From NCBI GenBank assembly GCA_027924585.1, contig BSBM01000637.1, forward strand, positions 620,001 through 684,000: a DNA stretch of 64,000 bases, read 5' to 3'. The DNA comes from Larix kaempferi. Lineage: Eukaryota; Streptophyta; Pinopsida; Pinales; Pinaceae. The first letter of the stretch is position 1, and each line of letters begins with the position of its first letter. Positions 33,807 through 44,813 of the stretch are shown piece by piece. The position numbers and the translations under genes are program-made. The notes below the pieces were generated by a model. The model had not been told where the DNA came from. It searched no databases and saw only the letters and a program-made list of their open reading frames with translations.

Positions 33807-34934
33807 TTGTATCGTCGGGGAAAAGACTCCATCCTATGTCGTTGTTTGACTCATGAAAAAGAGGGGTTATTGTTGAATGACTGCCACAATGGGGCATGTG
33901 ATGGTCACTTATCTGGGCTTGCAACAACCCCATGTATCATGCGATCTGGTTACTTCTGGACTTCGATCTTAAAATATTGTATGAACATCGTGAAGATATG
34001 TCACCCTTTCCAGGTATTTTCTCGAAATATACACTCGCATCCTGTGCCCCTTCATCTGGTCGTCACCATCAGTCCCTTCACTAAGTGGGGGGTGGATTTC
34101 ATGGATTGCAAACCAGTTTCGGCTGGGGGGCATCACCATGTTATTGTGGTCATGAACTACTTTTCCAAAAGGGTTGAGGCCATGCCAACCGTAAAATACG
34201 ATAGTGCTACTGCATCCCACTTTGTATTCAATCATATTATCGCTCGATTCGGTATCCCGAAAGAGATTGTCACTGACCATGGCAGTCACTTCCAAAACAG
34301 AATGATGGCGGATTTATCACTTAAGCTTGGGTTTTGTCAAGATCATTCATCTTCTTACTACCCCCAAGCGAATGGTTAGGTCGAGGCAGTCAATTATTCC
34401 TTAAAGACCATTCTTCAATGAACCATCCAGCAAAGCAAGAGAAATTGGAATATCATGTTATATCCTTCTTTGTGGGCATATCGAACCGCAGTTAAGACTG
34501 CCACCGGTTTCTCACCATTTCATATAGTACATGGTGTGGAGTCTATCTTGCCGATTGAATGCAAAATCCCTTCATTGAAACTATCCATAGAGCTCCTTCC
34601 TGACAACTCAAATGTTGAGCAATGTTTGATCCACCTTGAGCAGCTTGACGAGCAGCGTTGAGATGTCATTGTGGCTATAGATGCCAACAAACGTCGTGTT
34701 AAGGTTTAGTATGATAGTTCTGTTTGTACCTAACAATATGTTGAAGGTGACTTGGTCCTCTTGTATGAGAAAGCTAAGGAACCCCTGGGGGAATGCAAGT
34801 TTAACCCCATGTGGCACGGTCCTTAAATAGTGAGGCGTGTCCTTGAGAAAGGATCCTACGAGTTGGAATACTATGAGGGGAACGCCTTGAAGGAGCCTAG
34901 AAATGGGCTCTAACTCAAGCAGTATTATGCTTGA
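33807..34934 (+). pseudogene. Element B integrase
   Basis: It starts in LYRRGKDSIL. The zinc-binding region is damaged (CHNGACDGHL present, the later CxxC reads CHPFQ). The core has WGVDFMDCKP, IVTDHGSHF and YPQANG followed by TAG (34377-34379) and VEAV. The C-terminal part has at least five more stops and ends QYYA at 34934. Confidence 0.9.
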
Positions 34935-35046
34935 GGTTCTAGCTCGAGCTAATACTTTTGTATACTATTGTATAGTTGCTTCTGTACATAGATTAGATTT
35001 ATTTTGGTTGTCCGAGTCTGCTGATTTGCTTCCTTTTGGTTGACAG

Positions 35047-35472
35047 ATGTCAGCGAAATATCCTATGTTCTTGGGATTCACGGATGGTGCTAGCCATCAT
35101 ACGCAGAGACTCCCTTCTGTTGCGTGGGTTATTTATTCACCTGACCATCAGATTGTGTCTTTGGGATGTGCTTGTCTCGGTCCTACATCCAACAATGTGG
35201 TTGAGTACAGTGTCGTTGTTGAGCTACTTCGTGATGCCATTTCGCATGGTATCCAATCTTTAGAATTCTGCCTAGATTCACAACTAGTTGTGTCTCAATT
35301 GAATAGTCGATATCGTGTGATGTATCCTACATTACTATGGAGGTTCTTAAGGGTAAGACTCTTGGAGCGTCAATTTGTTTTTATTACATACATTCATGTT
35401 CCGAGATGTTTTAATCATGTACCTGATGCATATGCTAATTATGTCCTAGATTGGAATTTGTCACATCAATAA
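35047..35472 (+). CDS. Archaeal-type RNase H (second RNase H) of element B
   Basis: An intact 141-residue RNase H in an otherwise dead element. Catalytic acids are visible in FTDGAS, VVEY, LDSQLV and NHVPDAYAN. It lies about 110 bp downstream of the integrase end. The ATG follows TTTTGGTTGACAG, a strong splice-acceptor-like sequence, as in element A, so it may be expressed from a spliced RNA. It would degrade RNA in RNA-DNA hybrids during reverse transcription, backing up the RT-linked RNase H. Confidence 0.88.
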   Translation: MSAKYPMFLGFTDGASHHTQRLPSVAWVIYSPDHQIVSLGCACLGPTSNNVVEYSVVVELLRDAISHGIQSLEFCLDSQLVVSQLNSRYRVMYPTLLWRFLRVRLLERQFVFITYIHVPRCFNHVPDAYANYVLDWNLSHQ

Positions 35473-35647
35473 AAGAAGCACACAAATAAACATTCATTCA
35501 CACATTTGTACATACACATATATTAGAGCCGGAGAATCATAGTTTTTTATAAATAATATGTCCAAAAAGTGGCGTCACGGTACAAAACTGGAGCCCATAG
35601 CTCTCAAAAATATACATAGATGATACAAAATAATGAGACCCTGGCAT

Positions 35648-36920
35648 CTAAGCCCTGCGGGGAGGTATTGCCACCTCGGCAGGATGAGTCTGACCATAAT
35701 AGTGCACGGTGTTGGCTATATGCCCCAATAGCTGCACCCATACACCTGGTACCCCGACCACATGTCGTTGCATCCCCTCAGGGAGATGCTCTACCTCTAT
35801 CAGTGTTACCTGAGATGTCATGTGGGAGAGGTTAACCCGTACCATCTCCAATGTGTGCTCTGCTGCCGCACCTATGATCTCGCCTCCCCTACCTCTACAG
35901 CGGTGTTGTGGGAATCCTTGAGGTCTTCACGGACCCTGATCTGTGAGCAAACAGTCAAATGTCAATATATGATACAACACCAAAACGATCTTTGCATTTC
36001 ACTTATAATCAAAAATCCAAAAAATTTAAAATACATAAAACATAAAAAGAGTAGCCATACCTATGTCTCCGTATGCGGCCCCTAGTGGGAGCAGCATGTC
36101 CCTATCTCTGCTGAAGTGTATGCCATCGTAAGGATAGTCATCAATGGTGATTACATGTTGGGCCCACCAGTGAAAGAACTCATATGAATATGGCGATGCT
36201 TGTCGGCCACCACCCTATCGCGTCAGCACCTCTACCCACTGGGTCTAGGCGGGATCTTGGAGACTGTGCAGAGGGAATTCAACCCTCAGACTCAATCCCG
36301 GAACCCTCTCGAAGAAGAAACTGTAGAGTATGCTTCCAAAGCCGAATTTCCTTGCCCTACCCAGCTTGCACTCCGTTAACTGGATCTTCATAGTAACCAA
36401 CAACGTTGTGCACCAGTCGTACATAGTCGGCCTCATACATTCTGCCACCTAGAATATCATCGGCCTCGAAGCTTGATGTATTGCAGCTGAACCTGATATC
36501 CTCCCAAGTGTGAGCACTATTATCTTCATACTCAGGCTCGCAATAGCATTAATAGGAATCCGGTTTCCCACCTTTTGGGTGCCAGGTAGGCAGTACCTAT
36601 CTATATAATCACTAATCGTGATCCCACCTCCAACATTGTGGGACTTGAGGCTTGGCACATCCCCTTGGCGGGACAACCATGTGATGAAATAGATATCCTC
36701 CACCTCCAACGAAAATGGTTGACCATCTAGGTCGAAGTGTTGTGCATCTGCATCCCAGTAATCGATCAGCCGGCGGAGCAATTGGTTTTGGGCCCTTAAA
36801 CTCCCAATGCTCCAAAACTTATATAGACCGCATGCTTGTAACGCTTGTTGAGCGGGAAAATATTGGTGCACATGCTCATCAACGATGTCATATTCCCTTT
36901 CTCTCCACTCTAGGACCATC
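35648..36920 (-). pseudogene. Antisense plant-mobile-domain-like gene of element B
   Basis: Counterpart of 10215-11482. The coding exons are 36919-36061 and 35940-35648, joined across a 120-bp intron (ACATAG|GTATGG...CTCACAG) at the same codon and phase as in A. It starts MVLEWREREYD; core motifs are LIDYWDADAQHF, LEVEDIYFITWLSR, IHQASR, FGFGSI, TIDDYPYDGIHF, and in the last exon MQRHVVGVP. There are no frameshifts. Stops: 36449-36451, 36245-36247, 36215-36217 and TGA 35927-35929, the last at the codon where A also has a stop. It runs against gag-pol and ends 175 bp from the second RNase H. Confidence 0.85.
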
Positions 36921-37186
36921 CTGGAGGAAAAACCAAACTATTTTTTAGCATTTATCCATTAAAAAACCATCCTCACAGCCCTTTATGCAGTCAAAAATTA
37001 TTACAGTCGCGTTCGTACGTGGTCAACTCATGCGTTGACCGCGTCCAGGATGCCCTACCCGTGACCTGCAAAGTTGTAGCTCGCGTACAGCACCGAGAAG
37101 ATGTAGGGCTTGGAAAATATAAAAAATTTACCACTAAAAAATGAAATAAAATACATGAAATGGAAGAGGGGGATGAGACTACTAAC
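36921..37186 (-). other. First (5' UTR) intron of the antisense gene in B
   Basis: The donor GAGCAG|GTTAGT and acceptor TTTTTCCTCCAG|G lie on the minus strand; the ATG starts one base after the acceptor. Position and size parallel the 323-bp intron in A, but the GCGCGGTA motifs are absent. Confidence 0.6.
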
Positions 37187-37320
37187 CTGCTCCAGACGAC
37201 TCAATGATCCGACGCCCGTAGCTCCCAGAATCAGCAACTGAAGATCGAGGTGAAAACTAACCCAAAATCACTATTTTGGGTGAAATGTGAAAATGGAATA
37301 GTAATTGTAATTTTTTGTTG

Positions 37321-37330
37321 CTATTTATAG
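37321..37330 (-). promoter_or_regulatory. TATA box of the antisense gene (element B)
   Basis: The minus strand reads CTATAAATAG, about 135 bp upstream of the first splice donor. This is the same geometry as in element A. Confidence 0.65.
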
Positions 37331-39280
37331 TTTTTAAAACCCACTTTCCTATACTTTTAACCATTTTGAGCTATTATTGGACTAATATGTCATTTTGGAG
37401 TACCATTTTGAACATATTTTTCTGACGAGAGTGATTTTTTTACCGTTTCGTGCCTACGGCAGGTATATTTTACACCCGTCATATAGGTTAGATGTCATTT
37501 TCTCCTGCATTATGCATTTGACCTTTGACCATTAATCATTAACCCTAGGTGCGACCCCGCTTTTTAACTGACATGGAACCTTTCACATTGTTATAGAAGT
37601 GTCGTTATTTGGCGATAAAGCTTGTCCGACCATGGGCGCCCTAGTTAGAGATTTTTTATGTCTTTTGGCACCCATGTCGTTGTTCCTCCTTCGATTTGGG
37701 AGTCCTTTGTAGTTACGCCATGACTTTGCAATAAAGACTCATACTCTATTTTTTCTTATGCTAGCCATCTCCCATAGAGACTCCCCCATTTTATATCAAG
37801 TTGTGATTGCATTACATCATCCTCCTTGCCGCTTGAGCCTTGTGTTGGCTCCCGCTTACTCAATTATTAGCCATGTGCATGAGCACTTTCCCTTTCGAGC
37901 CAGGCAGAGCTTTTATTTTCCTTTCGCAATTTTATGACCCTTTACCGTGAGGGAATACCCCCCCGAGTGTCCACATCTTGCACATGCTTCCTTGCATTGT
38001 TCATAGGTATGTTCCACTGCTTGGGACTAGTTTTCTTTCCATTTGACACTTGTTCCCTCACCTATTGTACTATAAGCAATTTTATTCTTTTTCAAGCTTT
38101 CACAATATGAAAAAGACCAAAAAAATCAAAAAAATGAAAAAGCTAGATGGGAAAATATCTACTTCTTCTTGTTGGCAGCTGTCGTGTCGCCTTTGAACAG
38201 AGCATTCACTCCACTCCATTCATTATGAGTTGGGATTATAGTAGGACCTTAGGAGCTGTACTCGTTTCTCATATTTTACTCCACCAGCTGGTTAAGCTTC
38301 TAGTCATTATGGAGCCCTTTGTTGATGCCTCCTGCATCACACAGTGTTATTATCATCTAGTACTTGAGTCTATGCTTCCTGATTCTATCCATCTGCTCAT
38401 GCTCTTTTTCAAAGGAAGTCCTGAAACTAGAGTCTGCCACTACTCATATCTCTTGACTATTGCATGTCGGCCATCCCTATTGAGTCAATCCATTTTGTTC
38501 ATCCGAGTTCCTCCAAGCGTATCTATTACCTCGTGCTAGTAGATGGGGGATGCATTAATGCCCTCCTTCCAGCGAGTTTCGTTCCGTCGACTTCAACTCA
38601 TTTATTCTGGAATTGAGACTTAGAGTCCGTCGAGTACCTTGAGGCTTGTAGTCATTAGTGGTAGGTTCTCTCGCCATCGACAATTTTGGGAATACATCAA
38701 TGTCCCCTGATCGATGGATTCATCTTAGTGTTCGACCTCAACAAATCTATTCACACTTTGATGATTGTACTTGTGCCTTGATGCCCATTTTCATTATTGG
38801 TGGGTTATCTCGTGTCTGTTAACGGTATACATCATTGACAGGTAATCAGACGATGTCACATCAGGTTCAACTTCAACACCTTTATTCACTTGATGGGACT
38901 TGCACCCTAGATGATTTGTGTAGAAGACCCCAGACATTAGTGGCATTCAGTATGCTACTCATGATCGTGATTATACTTATGAGATATCATTTTTCATACA
39001 TTAGCAGTTTGTACCTCTATTTTGCACCATTTGTTTCCTTTTCAGCAAGAGACTGTATCTTACTGTAGATGGGTCATGGCTATGACTACCTATGACATGT
39101 ATTCACTATGTACTTCCTATCATGGCCATTGTATCAGATTGTTGTATTGTATCGACATGTATCCAGAGATATTATTGTATTATGACGAGTGGGATACTCC
39201 TTCCATTCGTGTCTCCATCACTCCACTTATGAGATTATAATGTATTTCGGCCATCGTAGTATCTTCTCTGACCTCACACA
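37331..39280. other. Element B 3' spacer, non-coding
   Basis: No protein family recognised. The segment about 38570-38720 (AGTCATTAGTGG, ACATCAATG.CCCCTGAT) is similar to 53190-53345, so a related copy lies in the flank. Confidence 0.55.
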
Positions 39281-39292
39281 TTAGGGGGCATT
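39281..39292 (+). other. Polypurine tract of element B
   Basis: TTAGGGGGCATT precedes the LTR start TGTTAAAACG. With its upstream CCTCACACA it nearly matches the tract of element A, a useful lineage marker. Confidence 0.8.
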
Positions 39293-40212
39293 TGTTAAAA
39301 CGTATTTTTCCACCTTGTGAGCATCAACACTCATTGGCCTTCAATATTCATTTTCTTGACTCAGATCCATTATTTTTCCTCCAGGAACCCATTGTTCCCT
39401 ATTTTTGTTTATGTACTCTAGTTGTTCCACTATAGCCAGCGTATACGCAGGCTGCACCAATGCAGCCAGTGTACATCTAGTTAAATGGTAAAAACCATAG
39501 AAAATTTACTTTTCACTCCAAAAAGCGGTCTTAGGGTGACCTTTGGCCCTCCATGTACCCCAGAAACGACTCGATTCAACCTTTCATCTACCTTTGAGGG
39601 GGTATATATTGAACTCTTATGGTGCATGGAAGGAGGAGAAAGAGAAAGCACTGTAACTCTATTGGATTTTTTCTACGACTTGAGTCTACATCCATTGATC
39701 CTTGTTGTTATGAACTTCTTATGTTCACCTACCAAACTCCTTCATAGTTTGAGTTTTCCATTGCATGGAGGATTGAAGTGGTGGAGGCACAAGTGGAGGG
39801 ACCTAGTTCTTGGTTCAGATTGGTTGGCGGCAGGAGGTTGTATTGTGTACTTCTTGTTATTATTAATGGAAATACTCATTTTCTTATCCAATTGATATTG
39901 TAAATGTTGTTTAAATTACATTGGGTTACATTTGCTTATTATATCATGGACCATGTTATTGATTATGCTAATGTCTTTCATACATTATATGAACTTGCTT
40001 GTATTTGTTGTTGAGACTAATCTGCAGGGTCAAGTGTAGAGAGTGAAAGCTCAATGGGGATCTACTTCGAACATCCGGTTGAAGGTAGGTCTTATTATCC
40101 ATATCTTAGAATTTTCATTTATATAGCATTATTTTTAGAATTGAGTAGATTTCTCGCAGTCATCTGTCTGTTGTGGTCTGCCCCGAGCCATAGAAAGTTT
40201 TTCTCCGTAACA
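39293..40212 (+). repeat. 3' LTR of element B (920 bp)
   Basis: Starts TGTTAAAACG after the polypurine tract and ends CTCCGTAACA, where chromovirus F sequence resumes. A plus-strand TATATAT is at 39603-39609. Expected duplication CCCGC (40213-40217); its partner would lie left of the window. Confidence 0.7.
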
Positions 40213-41720
40213 CCCGCCATTGGTGTATTATGAGAAGCCTCCAAAATATTTTATTTTAATCTTGATCCGGGAACTAGAAAAATATATGATATATGATATC
40301 ATTAAGGACCTTGTAATCATCATCATAGATCATCCCATTCAACACTTCACAAGAAAACTTGTTCTTATAATATTCAATAGCTATTTGTACCTTCCATTTA
40401 GTTGGAACTTGTAGCAGAGAGAATTTGGAATCCTAGAGAGGGCATCAGATACTACATTCATCTTAACTTTTTTTTACTCTATGTAAAATTCATAGGACTT
40501 AATCTTACTCACCCATTTCTGTTGTCTATCATTCAGCTCCTTTTGGTTCAAAAAGTGCCTCAAACTATTGTGATCAGTCCTCACTATGAACTTGTCTCCC
40601 ACCAAGTACTGCCAGAATTTGGCCAAAGCATGCATGATGGCCAACATATCCTTTTCATATATGGAATAATGCCTCTCATGTGGCTGCAACTTTCTTCCCT
40701 CGTAGGAAATGGGATGCTTATTATACATCAGAACTACTCCAATGCCTCCCCCCAAGGAATCACATTCAAGTATGAAGGGTTGAGTGAAATCATGAAGTGC
40801 AAGTACTAGGAAGCTACTCATCACTTCCTTCATTATGTTGAAGGCTTATTCATCCTCCTTTGTCCAATATAAATATCCCTTCTTAGTGAGATCTGTCAAA
40901 TGGGATTACATCTTAGAAAATCCTTTAACAAATTTCCGATAGTAGGTGCATAAACCAATGAAACCCCTCAATTCGATGATGTTCTTTGGGCTTGGCCATG
41001 CAAGTATGGCCCTGATATTTTCCATTTGCACCTTGACTCCTTTTTTCCCAATTATATGACCGAGATAAAGTATCTATGTCAAACAAAACTCACACTTGGA
41101 CAATTTGGCATAAAAATATTGCTCTGCCAAATTTTTTAAGACATTGTCCAAGTGGTGTAGATGCTCTTCCCACGTCCTAATGTAAATCAGAATATCATCA
41201 AAGAAAACAAGTGCATACTTACGCAACTACTTACTGAAAACTCTATTCATACGGGATTGGAAGGTGGCTGGTGCATTGGTCAATCCAAAAGGCATGACAA
41301 GAAACTCAAAATGCCCATAATGGCACTGGAAAGATGTATTCTGGATGTCTTCCTCCCTCATCCCGATTGGGTGATATCTTGAGTGAAGGTCTATCTTGGA
41401 AAAATACCTTTCTCCATGCAATTCATCAATCCTTGGGATAGGATATCTTTTTTTGATGGTCTTCTTGTTCAGGGCCCTATAATCAATTCACATGTGCATT
41501 GTTCCATCCTTATTTTTAACTAGGACCACTAATGATGCAAAGGGAATTGAGCTTGGTATTAAGAATCCAAACTCAAGTATCTCTTTGATGGTCTTATCAA
41601 TCTCATCCTTGAGCCTTTTGGGGTGCTTGTAAGGATGGATCTTGATAGGAATTATGCTAACTTCCATCTCAATTATATGTTCAATGCCTTTGTCAGGTTG
41701 CCTTCCATGTGGGATATCTT
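40213..41720 (-). pseudogene. Element F RT, RNase H and start of integrase
   Basis: RT carries [26 protein letters not shown] and the catalytic FFDD (VFFDDILIY). RNase H (40474-40833) keeps ECDSLGGGIGVVL, SIYEKDMLAIMHAL and RTDHNSLRHFL, then a stop. A degraded linker (VVSDALSRIPN) leads to the first integrase zinc-finger residues (SHNTPMAG), where the reading ends at the B junction. There are multiple frameshifts. Confidence 0.9.
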
Positions 41721-42285
41721 AAAATACCTTATTGTGCTTGTGTAGAAGCCTTTTGATGTACTCTAGATGATGTGAGACATCTATGGTTTTTCCTTTAGTG
41801 GTGATTAGGCATTCAACAGTCCACTCAACATCACCATGCCTCAATACGGATCTCATACTGTGAGCATAAACTACTTGTTTTGGGTAGGTGTTGACACCCT
41901 TCAAAACCACTGGTTTCCCATCTATATCTTTGAAACTCATTTAGGGTATTTGGTAGTTCATTAAATTTTCCCCAATGGAGAACAACCACTGCACTCCCAA
42001 CACCATATTGGTATCAACAACATTGAAAACATAGAATTTTTCCGTCACAGTATAGTCTCCAATGGTCACTTGCAACTTTGGAATCCATCGATTACACTCC
42101 ATAGAGTTGTTTCCAAGGATGATGACAGTGAAACCTTCAAAGGATTTTGTTGGCAGCTTTCCCCTCTCCACCAAGGCTGCATCAATGAAATTATGGGTGG
42201 CACCCCCATTGATAAAAATGGATACTATGTGACCTTGCACTACCCCTTTGAATCTCAAGGTGTGGAAGTGGGGAACTCCGGTCAA
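41719..42285 (-). pseudogene. Element F protease and RT N-terminal linker
   Basis: Protease segment 41941-42285: the active-site loop reads SIFINGGATHNFID, so the catalytic Asp of the usual DSGATHNF is Asn. MVLGVQWLFSIG is the second conserved strand. A TAG separates it from the linker 41719-41940 (KGVNTYPKQVVYAHS). Confidence 0.85.
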
Positions 42286-42627
42286 TACTGTAATTTTTTT
42301 GTATGCTTGTGGTGGTTAATCTTCCCCTATTGTTTCATAACCACCTTCTACTGGTTCTACTTCATCAACCTCTTCCTCCTCACTTTCTGAAAATACTTCA
42401 ATATAGTGTGATTTCCCCTTATCACACTTTGGCCTGGAACCCAAGATTCATGACACAAGAATCATAGCTTCTTCCCCCTTAATTCATCATGGTCCTTGTA
42501 TGAGTATTATTTCTTGGTTGGGGCATACACATTCCTAAAATGAGGTCTTTGATTCTGAAATTTTGCAAGAACATTAGTCTTGGGAGGATACCTTGTTCTT
42601 GGGATGGCATCTTGTAAATATATTCTT

Positions 42628-42922
42628 CTACTCACTTCCTCCCGCAAAAGTGGATGATCTATATTCCTTCACTAATCCTTTCAAAGGATTTGTTAATCCT
42701 TCTATGAACAAAATTATTAGGCGATATTTTGAGATATCGATAACCATCACAGCTAGCTTTTGGAACTCGAAGATGTATGCTTCAGAATTTCCAGTTTGTT
42801 TCACATGTGCTAGCTCCCTGAAAGAGATATCGGGGTCTCTCTGTTCAAACCTTTCTGCCAACCTTCTGGTGAATTATTCATAGGTGGTTACTTGATCATG
42901 GCCCAAGGTCTTCATGCCATAG
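42628..42922 (-). pseudogene. Element F gag, C-terminal half
   Basis: LAERFEQRDPDISFRELAHV, AYIFEFQKLAVMVIDIS and LFIEGLTNPLKG are the conserved chromoviral Gag core. The upstream part TLGHDQVTTYE reaches the G junction at 42922. A degraded zinc knuckle (FLCHESWVPGQ) lies near 42430-42480. Confidence 0.88.
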
Positions 42923-43592
42923 TGTGAGACTTTAGATTGCCTAGATCTAGATTCAATATGACAACTTCACTTGGAATATTTCTGAGAATGAGAGAAGAAG
43001 AATAGAGACTATATCTTTTGAAAAACTCACTATATATTATTCATCAATATGTTTACAATATATAATACATCCTCAAGAGAGAAAATATAATGCCTTAAAT
43101 GCAAGTTGTAAAGCACAAAAATATAAGGCTTACTAAAGGAAAAAAAACCTTGGGTGTCAAAAGCACTTTATAAAACAGTCTAAAGGCTCATGAATTGGAT
43201 GAATATGGTATGGAAGCTCATGAGTGACATAAATGGAATGTAATTATGACTTTTGGATAGAATAAAGAGGTGGAGGTCGAATTGGCCAAGTGGAGAGAGT
43301 TTCCAAGTCAACTAGCTTTACCTTATCCACTAGAAAGTAGAAAAAATAGGATAAAGCTGTCTAAATCAGGAAAGCACCTTCTAAATCAAGAATAGAAAGA
43401 AATCATACAAAATCCAAATAAATATTATCCATAATCTCCTCAAGTTCTCCCTAGTGACTCAGAATAGCAAGTGGTCCACTAAAAGACAAAACTAGGCCAA
43501 GTTACCTTGTCAACACTTAGGAAATTAATCAAAAATTATTAATAAACTATATCCTAAGTCTAGAATGGTATGAATGGGTTTGTAATACTCCA
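42923..43592 (-). repeat. 3' LTR of element G (670 bp)
   Basis: Plus-strand ends are TGTGAGACTTTAG and GTAATACTCCA. It is a direct repeat of 45791-46459. Confidence 0.95.
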
Positions 43593-43605
43593 ACTCCCGC
43601 CCTTA
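43593..43605 (-). other. Polypurine tract of element G
   Basis: The minus strand reads AAGGGCGGGAGT next to the LTR start TGGAGTATTAC. Confidence 0.75.
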
Positions 43606-43887
43606 AGCCTGACTTTATGTGGTAAATATCATAAATATCAAATATATAGGGCCCAAGCAACAAGGCTTATGGTCACCCCAATACAAAAATTATTATTCCA
43701 TGTAAAGCAAGGAAACGGTGAAAACCTCATGGGAACAAAACCCTCCCTCAAAAATGGACATGTCTAAGTGTCTTAATACTGTCTTGTTCTTCATTTGAAG
43801 GATCTGAATGAACTGATTTTGAGTAACAGACTTGATGAAAAAAAATTGGATGCCATGATCATGCATCAATGCATCAATGTGGTGTAG

Positions 43888-44535
43888 TCAAAAACCATGT
43901 GTAGAGGCCCCATGAAACTCATCATCTGATGATGGAGGAGAATCATATGAATGCTTCTTGATTTTATAACATGCATGATCTAATACTGATACATAGTCAA
44001 TGATGGAAAATATATATGTGCAAACCCCTTCCCAAAGAGAATCAATGGACTCAACAGGATCAACTTCTTGTGCAGCTACAATATGGTGCATCAAACCTTG
44101 TACCTTCTTCTCAAACTGATGTAGAACCTTTCTGATATTGTAAAGGATATCATGCATCTCTGAAATATCAGAATATGATTCATATGGAGAATCAAATAAC
44201 AAGGGTGTATATTCTCCATGATCGTATAGGGTTTCAGTAGGAAAAGAGTGAGCAACTAGATCACCCTGACAACTAAGCGAGTCTGGATGATTTGGGGACT
44301 TGACATTTGAACCATGAGTGATGGAATTAGGTACAGACATGTGGAACAATATTCCAATGATGTCCAAGGACATGCGTGTCCATCTAATGAAATATATGAC
44401 AGACATAAGAACAACAAAGACGAGTGACACAATGTAGGAAACCATGGAATTGTGTGGTTTCTTAATTGGAGAACTTGGGGGTTGTAGGGTATTTTTTGCA
44501 TCCAATGGTTGGTAAAATGGTGTGGAAGGTGTCAT
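43888..44535 (-). CDS. Unrecognised 215-residue ORF in element G with a membrane segment
   Basis: An uninterrupted frame between gag and the polypurine tract, where pol would normally be. Residues about 32-52 (MVSYIVSLVFVVLMSVIYFI) form a strong predicted transmembrane helix. The rest is mixed and acidic, ending SSDDEFHGASTHGF. I recognise no family. It could be an envelope-like or captured ORF, or a chance frame; its length in an element of this age argues mildly for past coding. No catalytic motif is visible. Confidence 0.5.
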   Translation of the reverse strand: MTPSTPFYQPLDAKNTLQPPSSPIKKPHNSMVSYIVSLVFVVLMSVIYFIRWTRMSLDIIGILFHMSVPNSITHGSNVKSPNHPDSLSCQGDLVAHSFPTETLYDHGEYTPLLFDSPYESYSDISEMHDILYNIRKVLHQFEKKVQGLMHHIVAAQEVDPVESIDSLWEGVCTYIFSIIDYVSVLDHACYKIKKHSYDSPPSSDDEFHGASTHGF

Positions 44536-44813
44536 GACCTTAATATAATATTTTATACCATCTTCAAAATCAGAATATTAAATTTTTGAATGGAGGTGGA
44601 AGGATCTTTCAGAAGACAAGTCAAAAACTAGTGAAAAATGACTAGGATTGGGAGAAGACTTTGGTGTATTGATTGGAGATTGCACCAAGGAAGAGGTGAA
44701 GGTTTCTGATTCTGATATATCAGAATGTGAATCAAAATCAAATATATGAGAAATATTTTTACTCTATCACTCAAATCATAAAGATGATTACCTTTGTGAG
44801 TGGCTTGGAGACA

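Larger units (their letters stand above)
1..40212 (+). mobile_element. Element B: Tat/Ogre-like Ty3/gypsy retrotransposon, interrupted by C/A/D
   Basis: Order on the plus strand: putative 5' LTR (to 927), degenerate PBS, gag (951-2820, resuming at 30515), protease, RT, RNase H, integrase (to 34934), a second RNase H (35047-35472), an antisense PMD-like gene (35648-37330), a polypurine tract (39281-39292) and a 3' LTR (39293-40212). The 27.7-kb block 2821-30509 is a later insertion into gag. Assignment to the Tat/Ogre side of Ty3/gypsy is inferred from domain content and from its relationship to element A. Gag-pol is dead, with several frameshifts and many stops. The left end may lie at or just beyond the window edge. 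Confidence 0.85.

Noticed and set aside
38147-38539. 130-residue plus-strand frame in the B spacer
   Set aside because: No motif, biased composition, and no counterpart in element A.
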